Source: Pseudisothecium myosuroides (taxonomy: Eukaryota; Streptophyta; Bryopsida; Hypnales; Lembophyllaceae). From it: 64,000 nt of DNA. Below, piece after piece: positions 23,955-35,283 of this stretch. The stretch's first letter is position 1. Each line of letters begins with the position of its first letter. The stretch covers positions 39,895,724-39,959,723 of the forward strand of contig OX637287.1 in assembly GCA_951799445.1 (NCBI GenBank), written 5' to 3'. The notes under the pieces are model-generated. The model had not been told where the DNA came from, made no database searches, and saw only the letters and a list, made by a program, of their open reading frames with translations. Both the position numbers and the translations under genes were made by a program.

Positions 23955-24580
23955 TCGAAGTGAGAAGACAATTCTTTATATGTACATGGAGTGGTAGGAG
24001 GTAGAGCAATCCATGTGGGATAAATGAAATAGAATTTGTAGGTTCTCATGCACTCATAGTTAAGTCAAAAACAAATAATTGTGTTAAAAATAGAATTTCA
24101 AACCTCGTTTAGGCATAGTAAAATATTTTTTTTCAAAAAACTTTGAACTAAAAAAAGTTGGTAAATGAAGATAAGTTTCACCTCCAAAAATCCGTTTGGG
24201 ATTTTGAATCTCCAATCAAAAGTTATGAATAAATTTTGGAGAGGATTTTTAATGGACATTTTCTACAAAGTCATTTAAAAATCCATTCCAACCCCTCTCC
24301 GAATTTTATTCATAACTTTTGATTGGAGATTCAAAATCCCAAACGGATTTTTGAAGGTGAAACTTATCTTCATTTACCAACTTTTTTTAGTTCAAAGTTT
24401 TTTGAAAAAAGTTATTTTACTATGCCTAAACGAGGTCTGAAATTCTACTTTTAACACAATTCTTTGTTTTTGACTTAACTACGAGTGCATGAGAACCTAC
24501 AAATTCTAATTTATTTATCCCACATGGAGTGCTCTAACTCCTACCACCCCATGTGTATATATAGAGTTATCTTTCACTTT
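23955..24580. mobile_element. Fold-back element with arms of about 290 bp
   Basis: The left arm (from about 23957, GTGAGAAGACAA...GGAGTGGTAGGAGGTAGAGC) pairs almost base for base with the right arm ending near 24580, around a loop of roughly 45 bases at 24245-24290. The arms contain TTTAGGCATAGTAAAATA and CAAACGGATTTTTG-type motifs also found in the fold-back at 28378-29303, so this is a family. It is non-coding. No target duplication was identified. Confidence 0.8.
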
Positions 24581-24712
24581 GAAACCCAAAAGAAGTTATT
24601 GATAGCAAATATTAACAAGGCATTAGTGTATTACTCATTGGACTCTTTGCCAACATCTTTCACTACAATATTTGATGATTTGTATGTCTAGTCCTAAAAT
24701 TAAGAAAAGAAA

Positions 24713-24904
24713 ATGGAACATACCATAATGTCCAGTCACTATCCCGATACCGAAGCTTACATAAATTACGTGGGGATGAAAGTCGTGGATGAGGACTTCG
24801 AAGAGAAAAAGGCAGCCTCTCTGAAGGCTACTGAATGTTATGGAAGAGGGAAAGTCCAAAACCGACTGCCACTTTTTGATGTGTTGTTCAAAATCAAAAA
24901 TTAA
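24713..24904 (+). other. Small open frame of unclear status
   Basis: The 63-codon frame contains a more protein-like composition than its neighbours (for example YVGMKVVDEDFEEKKAAS). No domain is recognised and no upstream or downstream exon is evident. It could be a gene fragment or chance. Confidence 0.2.
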
Positions 24905-25117
24905 TCTCCTGGTTTCAAAAAATAATTAATTAATTAATTAATTAATTGTAACTCAATTGGTTTCGGTTTCAATTGAATGCATGTCGGAAGTTGCTAAGAT
25001 GACCTCCGCCAAGACCTGTGCAAGAAGACCTGCACATCCAATTTTGGGCTATTATTTTTCCTTACTAACTTCTCTCTACTTTATATTGCCCGAGCAGTTT
25101 GCATTAGTTCAAGCATC

Positions 25118-26968
25118 TTAACCCCTAAAGGACCGTTGTTCCTTGGGGAGACAAATGCAATTTCGGGCAAGTATCTAGGGGTTGAATTTTTGTCGTGATT
25201 TTTTGAATTTTTTTTGAAGATATAAAAATTGATAAGCTTTGTGGGAATGTAATTTTTTTCACAATCGGTGCCTGGGAACAAAAATTATGACCAAATAAGC
25301 TCAAAACAGGGGACGAGGGGCAACTTGGGCATCAAAAAAAATTGCAAAATTTTGAATTTTTTGTTTTTAATATTTTTTTTCTCATAGATTTTATTTTTGT
25401 CTATTTGAAAAGCTTTGATTCATTTCATCTAGATTTGTTATGAGAAAGTTATGGACATTCTTGTTTTTCGTACAATTAGAGCGTCTTCTTGAAAAAAATA
25501 ACTTGTCGGATTCATTTCTGAATGCAATTATTCAAAAAAAAAATTTCCATGGTTTCATTTATTTGCTAGAACAATCTCACCATTGGGATTAGTGCATTTT
25601 AATTCCATCTAAAATATATGAATATTTTAGATTTTCCTTCTATCTTGTACCTACTTCTAATTAACAATTTTTTAAAGAATGATAATTAAATTTTTATGAA
25701 TTTTTTTCCCCCTAGACTCTCAACTCAAGTCTCCACTATAAAGATTGAACCCCTAAAGGACCGTTTGTCCCCTCGGGGGACAATTTGGGTCCGGGTAGGT
25801 TCCTATTGTCTTAATTTGAAGTAAAAACATTTGGGATTTTTGAGATTGTGTAGTTTTGCAAGAGCTTCAAGGATATATAATTTTATTTAAATCGGTGCCC
25901 GGGAGCAGAAGTTATGGCACAATAAGCCAAAAACGGAGATTAGCGGGCAGCCAAAAAAATCACAAAAAGTCAAAATAATTTTTAAAATTTATTTTTCCTA
26001 AAATATTATATTTTTATCTACACGTGAAGCTTTGATTCATTCAATTTGGACTTGTGATGAAAAAGTTATGGACAATCTTAGTTTTTCGGGCAAAATAAGC
26101 ATCTTTTTGAAAAAATAACCTATAGGATTCATTTTTGAATGCAATTTTTACAATTTTCCAAAAAAAATTGTTGGACATGGTTAAATTTACTTGCTAGAAC
26201 AATCTCACCGTTGGGATTATTGTGTTTCAACTCCATCTTAGAGTTATTAATGGTTTTGTCTTTCCTTCATTCTTGAACCTACTTCTGCTTAACAATTTTT
26301 TAATGAGTGAAAATTAAGTTTTTTTTATTGAATGTTTTTCCTATACTCTCAACTCAAATATGCAACATAAAAAGTTAAAAAATCAAAATCAGTAGTACAA
26401 AAATTTTAAGTTAAAAAGATTCAAAGCCAAAAAATCTAGTCATCAAAGGTGTAAAAAAAATAAAATTCTTCACTTTGGATGCAAATATTTTGCAATCTGC
26501 GCAGTCAAATTTTCTGAAATTTATTCCACACGTACTTATACTAGTCTAGTATAAGATCCTACGGTTAGATATGCAAAAAAAAAAAAAACTTTTAAAGTTT
26601 TTTGCTCTTCGCAATAGAAATGGCAGTTTCAAGTGTTGGTTGATGGAAAAAAGCCTTGGTCCTTTAGGGGTTAAAGCTCAAAACTTTGTAGTGCAAATTT
26701 TTTTTAAGTTAAAAATTTTCAAAGTCAAAAAATCTAGTCCCACAATGTGTTGAAAAATTTGTTTTTTCTAATTTAAACGCAAATATCTTGCAATTTGTGC
26801 GGTCAAAAATTCTGAAATTTTTTCCACACTTTTTTATATTAGCCAGGTGTAAGATCCTACGGTTAGATGTGAAAAAAAATAGTTAAATTTTTTTTTACTC
26901 TTTGCTATAGAAATGGCAGTTTTGAGTGTTTTTTGGCAGAAAAAAGGCCTCGGTTCCTTCGGGATTAA
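25118..26968. mobile_element. TTAA-type TIR element, subfamily A, outer copy of a nest
   Basis: It begins TTAACCCCTAAAGGACC at 25118 and ends in a decayed complement (GGTTCCTTCGGGATTAA) at 26968. Its interior is collinear with the reverse complement of the element at 15052-15987, but is interrupted exactly at a TTAA by the element at 25746-26674. The sequence resumes at 26675 (GCTCAAAACTTTGTAGTGC), where the unbroken copy continues. Without the insert the outer element is about 926 bp. Confidence 0.85.
25746..26674. mobile_element. TTAA-type TIR element, subfamily A, nested copy
   Basis: CCCCTAAAGGACC at the left and GGTCCTTTAGGGG at the right, with TGAA (25746-25749, a one-base change from TTAA) and TTAA (26671-26674) as flanks. 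929 bp, same direction and internal motifs as the copy it interrupts, and no open frame. It is younger than the outer copy because its ends are better preserved. Confidence 0.87.
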
Positions 26969-28000
26969 CTTCTCTTCTGAATTTGATCGGAGTATTTTTT
27001 TTCCACACAAAGGTATTCATAGTTTGCACCGTGTATTCAAATTTCAAAAACATCTATCCAAAATTGACTTTGATTGGATGATAAAATATTTGAAATGAAG
27101 TCTTTTCAATTATTATAATTTTTCAATTAATTTTTTAATTTTTAAAAAATTAGTGTACTCAAAAAGTACATATCATATACCTCCTATCCACAAATTAGAA
27201 GAGTCTAATTGATTTTCTCTAAGAAGTCAAGGACTGCACTTAATATCTACATCTATATGACTACTTCACTTAATAATACTTCACCCAATAATATAATTTT
27301 TTTTCTAAAGCCTAGGTTGAATGACCCGCACTCTAATTGTCTACACAATAACCACCCATGCAAACTTGTCAATCATTGACAAACCCCAAACGGCTCCTTC
27401 TTGATGAATGAGTCATAAGGCAATATATTTTCTTACACAAGAAATTGAGTGCCCCTTTTTGTTTTGTAAGTGTCAGTATAAAGTGGCAATTTTGTGTTTG
27501 TGGTAAGGGCAAATTTGGCATCCGGTTACGTGGTTCCAATCTTTTTAATGAGAATACCAAACTCACAAGGGAATCAAACACTATTCATAAGAAGCACTCG
27601 CCTTACGTCAATCCTTCCATCCACAATCCATCCATCACCCACGCATCCACCAACACTGGCAATAACAATCAATCAATTACAAAAAAAGACCTCCCTAGCT
27701 AAGTCAAGTTAGGGTCTCTAAATTCTCATTGTGCTCCAATGACTCTAAATCATAAAGCAAATTACAAAAGGCAAGTGCAATGTGCTCTTTGACACAATCA
27801 AAACTATCAAACAAAGACAATGCAAGTGTCAACACTGTTGACAAGATTAGGAGGATCTAGTAGCAATATTTAAACAAAAATAACAGTTTTTAGCTGGTGT
27901 GTTTGACTGTAAGATGGCACTGTAGGCAAAATGACAAATGAAAGTGACCACTTTTGGTGTCATGGGGTGACAAGTTTCGGCTTGTATCAGCGCCATGTCA
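26969..28000. other. AT-rich DNA, nothing recognised
   Basis: The short open frames around 27369-27712 overlap on both strands and carry no domain. No repeat ends were identified. Confidence 0.4.
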
Positions 28001-28003
28001 TGC

Positions 28004-29532
28004 CACTACAAGAAAAAACAGTGTCCGATTCAACATGATAATCAACCTATATATGTTGGTTAGGACAATTGGTTAGAACATTTTGATTCAGACAAAAATC
28101 AACACATATATGTTGATTTTATATCTTGATTATGTCAAAATTTTAAAAACATTATTATTCAATAATTAGCCACGTAAGCTTCCACATCAGCAAATCCTGC
28201 CACTTAAACAAGACTGCCGCGTTAGTAGCTAGCAAATTGGTACTGGATAATTAATTAAAGTTTCCAAAATAATTTCTGCACTTTAAAATTTAACTTAAAA
28301 AAATTCAACACTATATTCAAAGTAATTCAATGTATATAGCAATTTAACTTTGAATGCCAAAATTCACCACTATATTCCAATTAGTTCAATGCATATTGCA
28401 ATTAAACTTTGAATGGTACAAACCTTGGTGATAGAAGGGAAGAGAAGACAAGGCCTTTATACAAGTGGGGTGGTAGGAGGTAGGACAACCCATCTAGGAT
28501 ATGAAAAGTGAGGATTAGTAGTTATAGTCAAGTCAAAAGTTAGAATTGTGGATAAAAAATAAAATTTCAGACCTCATTTAGGCAGTGTAGAATAACTTTT
28601 TTCAAAAAAAATTGACATAAGTTAATGTGTGAAATCAAATAGCTTTTTACCTCCAAAAATTTGTTTGAGATTTTGAGTTTTTAATCAAAAGTTATGGTCA
28701 AATTTTAGAGAGTAGTTAGAAGGGACATTTTTTTTTGACAATTTCAAACATCTTCTCCGCAATTTGTCTGTAACTTTATATTGGAGACTTGAAATCTCAA
28801 ACGGATTTCTAGAGATGAATATTGAATTTATTTCACAAACTTTTTTAGTTCAATTTTTTTTTTAAAAGTTATTTTACACTGCCTAAATGAGGTCTAAAAT
28901 TCTATTTTTTAACCACAATTCCAACTTTTGACTTAACTATTAGTCCCTTCTAACCGCTCTCTAAAATTTGACCATAACTTTTGATTCAAAGTTCAAAATC
29001 TCAAACGGATTTTCGGAGGTGAAAAGCTGTTTGATTTCACACATTAACTTAGTTCAATTTTTTTTGAAAAAAGTTATTCTACGATGCCTAAATGAGGTTT
29101 TAAATTCTACTTTTTAACCACAATTTCAACTTTTGACTTGACTATAGCTACTAATCCTCACTTCTCATTTCCCATATGGGTTGTATTACCTCCTACCACC
29201 CCAGTTGTATAAAGGCCTTGTCTTCTCTTCCCTTCTTCCACCAAGGTATGCACCATTCAAAGTTTATTGCAATATGCATTGAACTAACTGAACTAATTAA
29301 TTTTGGCTTACTTTTAAATTAATATTTTCTACCAACCTTACCCTACTACTACAAGATTTGGGAAAATAAAAATGATGTTTAGAGGATTGCCAAATCAATT
29401 GGGCAAATTTTCTTTTTGGTCAAATCAACAAAATTATCTTGATTGATGTTTAAAGGACTGCCGAATCAACTAAGCCCAAATTTTTTTGTTGCCTTGATTT
29501 TCTGTTAATTAGGGCCCCTTTTTCTAGTAGTG
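28004..29532. mobile_element. CACTA (En/Spm)-type non-autonomous element
   Basis: The left end reads CACTACAAGAAAAAACAG and the right end, inverted, CACTACTAGAAAAAGGGG, matching the classical En/Spm terminus CACTACAAGAAAA. A 3-bp duplication TGC flanks it (28001-28003 and 29533-29535), as expected for CACTA. There is no transposase. Most of the interior is the fold-back structure at 28378-29303. Confidence 0.85.
28378..29303. repeat. Large inverted repeat inside the CACTA element
   Basis: The outer arms run from AATTAGTTCAATGCATATTGC through GGGAAGAGAAGACAAGGCC and pair with CTTGTCTTCTCTTCCC...GCAATATGCATTGAAC at the right. The middle (about 28740-28950) holds a third, diverged copy of the arm, so the block is arm, partial inverted arm, arm. 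It is related to the fold-back at 23955-24580. Confidence 0.78.
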
Positions 29533-29618
29533 TGCCATACCATTACATCATAGGCAACATATTGCCCTCCATATGCCTACTGTTGGCAATTAAAGTTTAG
29601 GTATGTCATTTTTTCATA

Positions 29619-29854
29619 CATTAGGGGAGATTTGAGGGCAAGGGAGGTTTGTTTCAGGCCTGTTCCCTTTACCTGTTCTGAACCAGCAATAACACTATCG
29701 AAAAAATATTATATGTGTGTGTGTGTATTATTTTTTCAAAAAATCTGACGTGGCACTCTCTTGACCTCATCAGACTGCACATGTGGCAGAGTTTCCATGT
29801 TGGGAACGAGCTGGGAACTTGCAGTCTTCTTTTGGCCTCAAATGTCTTCTAATG
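29619..29854. mobile_element. CATTAG-type TIR element, copy 2
   Basis: Left CATTAGGGGAGATTTGAGGG; right end inverted CATTAGAAGACATTTGAGGC. It is 236 bp with a short GT run (29711-29724) where copy 1 has a TAA run. The flanks show no clear duplication. Confidence 0.68.
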
Positions 29855-30071
29855 ATGAACATTTATTCACCATGGTATGAAGGGGGGAAGGATTTGACAA
29901 TTGTTCACCTAAAAAATAAACACCAATCCTTAACACACAATTTACTTTTAGAGTTTTGTGTGTCAAAAACTAAAAGAATACTCCCAAAATTGCTAACAAA
30001 CAACCCTTTTGCATGGAAAGGGACTAAAAATTAAAATTTTCAACCATAGGATCTTATTCAAAGCTTCTTTT

Positions 30072-30935
30072 TTAACCCTTTAAGGTCCGGGCATCCAAAA
30101 AGTGGATGCGCCTTGGTCAACCCTAATTGTAACTTTTAAAATATCCAATTTTGGTATGTCTTTTAAACTAAGAAAATGAAGCTTGGCAAGTTTTGTTTCT
30201 ACTCCATTTGAAAATTTTGAAAAATGTCAAAAATCAAAAGAGTTATTGCAATTCAAAGCTCCAAGTGTTAAAATCCAAATAATATAGAATGGTGTGTTTT
30301 TCATTCATATTTTCTATTCTTAAAATGTATTTTAACTTCAAATTACAAAATTATGTTTTTCATTCTACTCTTCATGTATGGTAAAAATTATATATTATTT
30401 TAATATATATTCTAATTGATATAACTTTATTTCCACCTTTAACTTAAAAAAATCACAATAATTTGATTTTTCCATCAAATTTACTGAAAAAAACATCATC
30501 TATAGAAAATGAATGTCTCTACCAATAAAAAATATCAAAATTTTATACATCAATTAAATAAAAGGGTAAACTTGGTTTGATAGTCAAATTTGACTTCAAG
30601 GTCTTTGTTGTGGCTGTTTTGGGTGTATAAAATAAAATAACTAGTTGAAAAAATTTCACGCTAATTTCCAATGCTACGTATACCTCTTGAGAAAATTTCA
30701 AGTAATTTGGATTTCTTTTGCTATTTTAACTTATTTATGTTCAATTTTTGCAAGAAAATTGATAACAATTACAATTTTTTACAAAACAAATTGAATTTTT
30801 TTTCAATGATATACCATTCATAGTTTCAAGTACTAAAAATAAAAAATTGTTGTTTGAACACAATTTAAAAGGCAAATTTTAGCTCAAACATGATGTTTGA
30901 CCATTTCACAATGGATCAAGTGCTTTAGGGGTTAA
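30072..30935. mobile_element. TTAA-type TIR element, subfamily C
   Basis: Left TTAACCCTTTAAGGTCCGGG; right ...GCTTTAGGGGTTAA at 30935 (a second TTAA lies at 30940-30943). The interior shares GTTTCTACTCCATTTGAA and TTATTGCAATT motifs with 32415-33146. There is no coding frame. A 50-80 bp stretch on either side is unassigned. Confidence 0.7.
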
Positions 30936-31419
30936 AGGGTTAATTCATGTCAAACATGGTGCAATAACTGTTTATTTATCATCCCCATCATTTCAAATTG
31001 ATATTGAGTCAAAATCAATATTCTGTCTGAAAAAAAATTCTAATTTCATGGGTTATTTACAGGCATTTCAATGAAAGTATGTTATGTTGTTTTTTCTGTA
31101 GCATACTCACCTGAAACAACAGGCAATTTGATTCCAGTCTTGTCATATGGAGTTCCATAACAGTACCATGAAAAGGCCCCCAAAAATGATTACTGTAAAA
31201 CAATAATCATGTCTTTTCAGAATAAAGGCCCTAAGCCCGTGAATATTCCAGAATTTTCACAGGTGCCATTTCTTTGGGAAGCCAAGTTCCATGCCTGTTA
31301 TCAATTATTGGTGGTGACATGGCACTGCCAGATCCATGACAGCTGAATTCCAGAAGTTGTGATGCCATTAAATTTCCTTTTTCGCATTATTTGATGACGT
31401 GGCTCATAAGCTCTAATTA

Positions 31420-32173
31420 GGTGGGTAAGGTAACTACACCTAAAATCGCACCAAATGAATAAGCTATGTGGCATAATGCATCAAAAATGAACAATTTTTT
31501 TTGCATATTGATAAAGGACTATGAATCAAATTGCAAGTGGTCCCATAATTTTTGGATACATTGTGAATTAGTTACAAATTTTCAAAGGTGCAAGGTGTAG
31601 GGTGCTAAAAGTGTCATGTAGGTGATGCCAAAATCCGCTTGATGCACATGAAGAAATGACACAAGCAATATCAAAACATGCCATACATAAGAGGTTAAAA
31701 CAACAAAAAATGTATCCAAAACCCACCTCCACAATGTTTATAAATAAAACTGCCGCTATTCAAAATGGTCCCAAACTCCACCTAACACTTGTCCTTGTAA
31801 TGTGTACCATTTTGGGTATCCTCCTTGTTCATTTTCCCTTAAAAAATAGGGGTCCATTTTGACTGGAGTGGTTCATTTTAGATGTAGTTACCTTAATGTA
31901 CTCCACAAACCGCCATTTTTTGATATTGTGCCTAGTTATTATTATTAAACTAGACAAATTTTCATATTTTCTTATTGGCAAGTGAAAGGAAGTTCCAATG
32001 CACCAAAGAACGTGGCATTTGGATACCATATGCAAAAGTTATGAAGGGTCAAAGTTTTTTTGGTGGATGTTTTTAGAATCGTATCTTTAACATATGTACA
32101 TATTGATTTTGGGAGATGTACATAGAGTGATGATAGTGGTTTTAGGCAGGGTGCAATTTTAGACTTACCCACC
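31420..32173. mobile_element. PIF/Harbinger-like TIR element with TTA duplication
   Basis: GGTGGGTAAG at the left and CTTACCCACC at the right are flanked by TTA (31417-31419 and 32174-32176). The left end continues GTAACTACACCTAAAAT. Its 20-bp inverse (ATTTTAGATGTAGTTACC) is found internally at about 31876, whereas the true right end continues CTAAAATTGCACC (inverted). The element may therefore be a composite. 754 bp, no convincing coding frame. Confidence 0.72.
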
Positions 32174-32294
32174 TTAACTTAACTATGTGCTTCCAGTGGT
32201 GACTCCTAAACCCTGAAAATTTGGATTGATTAGGGTTTGGAATTTTTTTTACTAAAAGCATGAAATTTGTCTTCAAAACCTCAATCTACAAATA

Positions 32295-32402
32295 TAAGGT
32301 AAATGAGCCCATTGTGGGTAAAATTATATTAGTGGTATACATTCATGTTCTAAAATGTACACCTTTGATGTAATTTTGCCCACAATGGGCTCACGTACCT
32401 TA
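32295..32402. mobile_element. Very short hairpin MITE
   Basis: TAAGGTAAATGAGCCCATTG at the left and, inverted, TAAGGTACGTGAGCCCATTG at the right, extending to about 31 bp with only three mismatches. Total 108 bp with a loop of about 45 bases. Its superfamily is unclear. Confidence 0.7.
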
Positions 32403-32414
32403 GTTGTTCCAAAT

Positions 32415-33146
32415 TCAACCTAGAGCGCCGCGGACGCGTTCTGATGACAACACTGTTGAGAAAAAGAGAGTTCAAAAGCATTTTTTCATCCTCCTTTTCC
32501 TTGTTGACCTTTCATATTGGGTTATGAAGAGTATCCAATAGAGTTTGTATCCTTTCCAATGTTTGTCTTCACGTAAATGAGAAGTTATTAAAAAAATCGG
32601 ATCACAAAATATGCTACTTTAGAGTATTTTGGGAAGTTGTTGCTCCTTGCTCTAAATCTGAAATTTCTCCACGAAAATCATATTTTTTGAGTTTGAGTCC
32701 AACTAACAAAATGAAGTTCATCTACTCTAGTTTCTACTCCAGTTTGAATTTTGAAAAAATTCCTAATATTGAGTATTTTATTGCAATTTGAACTTTGGGT
32801 GTATTTTCAATGTCTATTATTTTCTAATTATAGAATGACACGGAAATTGAGTTTATACCATGATGTTTGTCATTGTAATATACACACATGGTGAAATTTT
32901 CAAATTTTTTGAAATAATTTTCTATTTAATATGATTTTTCTTCACTATTTCTTCAAAAATTCCTAAAAATGTCAATTTTCCAAAAAAAATTTAAATTTTT
33001 TGTGAAGTAAAGGAAACATGTAATTTCATCTCTAAAAAATAAATATAAAATTTTTCATACGTATCTAATTGCAAAATGGCAACAAATTGAGTGTTGGACA
33101 ATGAGGCTTGGAATCAGTGGTCATAGGTCCGTCATTTAGGGGTTAA
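32415..33146. mobile_element. TTAA-type TIR element, subfamily C
   Basis: The right end is ...TCATTTAGGGGTTAA (33143-33146). The left end is taken as TCAACCTAGAGCGCCGCGG at 32415, similar to the inverted right end of the element at 41872-42272 (TTAACCCTTGAACGCCGCGG). The right 160 bp match the first 203 bases of the window. No coding frame. The left boundary is less certain than the right. Confidence 0.62.
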
Positions 33147-33649
33147 GACATCAACACATCTTTCAAAATACCAAGTACAAATTAATTTGGCCAATTTTCT
33201 AGCAAGGTGGCAACACCCAATATGAAGAGGATTCATTCATGGACACTTAGATTTAGATTGAAAATGAAGGTAAGTTACATGTTAAAAGAGTCAAACTAGG
33301 AACAAAAAAGTAGGAACTCAAGAACAAGTTATGGAGTTGAAGAGACGCAAGGTTTTAAAACATGAGATTCAAAATATGAAATTATAACTTAACATAGGTT
33401 GGTTCGATTGTTTATTTGTCATATTTTGAATCAACTTTCAAGATTTACCATCATTGTCTTTTGGTATCACTTTAATTTAGTATCTTAAGGAATTACAAAA
33501 TCATACCTACAACCATTGGGATTGACAAACCTACACCAAAGTTCAAGGCTTGTAGGCTCATGTCTTTGCACTCACGCACTAGCATCGTTGAATGCAAGGA
33601 CATGGTTCTATAGCCAATGTGGGCACCAAGCTATTGTCCATCTAAGTCT

Positions 33650-34582
33650 TTAACCCCTGAAGTTCCTTGACTATGTTCTCACCAAAAAAACTCCAAAACT
33701 GCAATTTCTAGTACAAGTATCAAATTTTTGAAAAATATCATTTTTGGACAAATGTAACCATAGGATCTTGTGCTACTCTGGTTTGAGAATATGTGGAAAA
33801 AATTTCAAAAATTTCCATCGTGTAGATTGCAAGATATTAGCGTACGAAGTGGCAAAAGTCCATTTTTTGGCCCTGCAAAAAATCGGGCAGCTGCAATTCA
33901 CAAGGTCAGATTATTATTAAAAAAATTCCAAAATGATTGTGCTACTTTAGATTCATTCTTCAAGGCAAGTTGGCTATATGCTTGAAAATTTTCAAATCAT
34001 TTGCAATTGTACAACATATAGGAAAAAAATAGTAAGTAGAAAGAAGTAGAGAATGGTTCAAAATACTAAATTGTTAAGAAGTTAATTATGGAATTGAAAA
34101 ATGCCAATCCCAATGGTTGCGATGTTGTAATAAAAAATCCACATCCTACAATTTTATTTTTTTTGAAAAATATGGAAAATTGAGTGAAATAAACGACTTC
34201 AAAGTTTATTTTAGAGTAGACAATCCATAACTGCCCACAAACTAAAAAACCTCATAACTTTTGACTCATTGATCAAAATGGAATGATTCAAAGCTTTCCA
34301 CTTATATATAAATCTAATAAACCAATTTCAAATTTTTATTTTTGAAAAAAGTGATTTTTTCTGATCTGCCCGGACTGCCCGAGTTGAGAAACAAACAACA
34401 TATTTGGCCATAACTTTTGACTCGTATTTCCAAATGTCATGAAATTTTGTGCATATGAAAGATATTCCTCGTCCCCACCTTGCATAAAAATTTCAGCCCA
34501 AAATATTCAAATCTCCAGTCACACGTACTTGCCCAAAATTTCTATGTTGCCAAAAAACGCATGTTGGTCCTTTAGGGGTTAA
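33650..34582. mobile_element. TTAA-type TIR element, subfamily B
   Basis: TTAACCCCTGAAGTTCC at the left, GGTCCTTTAGGGGTTAA at the right, TTAA on both sides. 933 bp. The interior has AACCATAGGATCTTG, a GATTGCAAGATATTAGCG stretch, CCAATCCCAATGG and paired CTGCCC motifs near the right end. Its longest frame is 71 codons and is not protein-like. Confidence 0.86.
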
Positions 34583-34694
34583 GGTAGGAGGTCCATAAAG
34601 TGATCATCTAAGCATTGAAATTGAATTTTGGGGAGGTAAAACATCTTCAAATATTTTCAGTAAATTTTCCTTGAAAGACAAGAGGAAATGGCAT

Positions 34695-35283
34695 TTAACC
34701 CCTAAAGGACCAACCTCTACTCTGAAATAAACTTTGAAGTTGTTTATTTAACTCAATTTTTAATATTTTTTGGAAAAAAAAATCATAGGATTTAGGTTGT
34801 TTATTACAACATTACAAGCATTGGGATTGACATTTTTCAATTTCATAATTAAATTCTTAACAATTTAGTATTTTGGATCATTCTCTACTTCTTTCTACTT
34901 ACTATTTTTTTTGTATATGTTGTACAATTTCAAATGATTTGAAATTTTTTAAGCATATAGCCAACTTGTTTAGGAAAAATAATTCAAAGAAGCACCACCA
35001 TTTTGGACATGTTTTCATACAAATGTGACCTTGTGAAGGGCAGCTGCCCTGTTTTTTGCAGGAACCAAAAATGATTTTTGCCAGTTCAAATGCTAATATC
35101 TTCCAATCCGCACGGTGGAAAATTCTGAAATTTTTTCCACATCTTCTAAAACTAGTTTACTATAATATCCTTTGGTTACATGTGTCAAAAAAAAAAAAAA
35201 TTCTAAAATTTGGTACTTGTACTAAAAATGGCAGTTTTTGAGTGTTTTCAGTGAAAACATAGTCATGGAACTTTAGGGGTTAA
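34695..35283. mobile_element. TTAA-type TIR element, subfamily B, internally deleted
   Basis: Both ends are intact (TTAACCCCTAAAGGACC and CTTTAGGGGTTAA). The left terminus joins directly to sequence (TCTACTCTGAAATAAACTTTG) that lies near the middle of the full-length relative at 33650-34582, read in reverse. About 340 bp are missing, leaving 589 bp. This is the classic route by which short MITEs arise. Confidence 0.82.
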
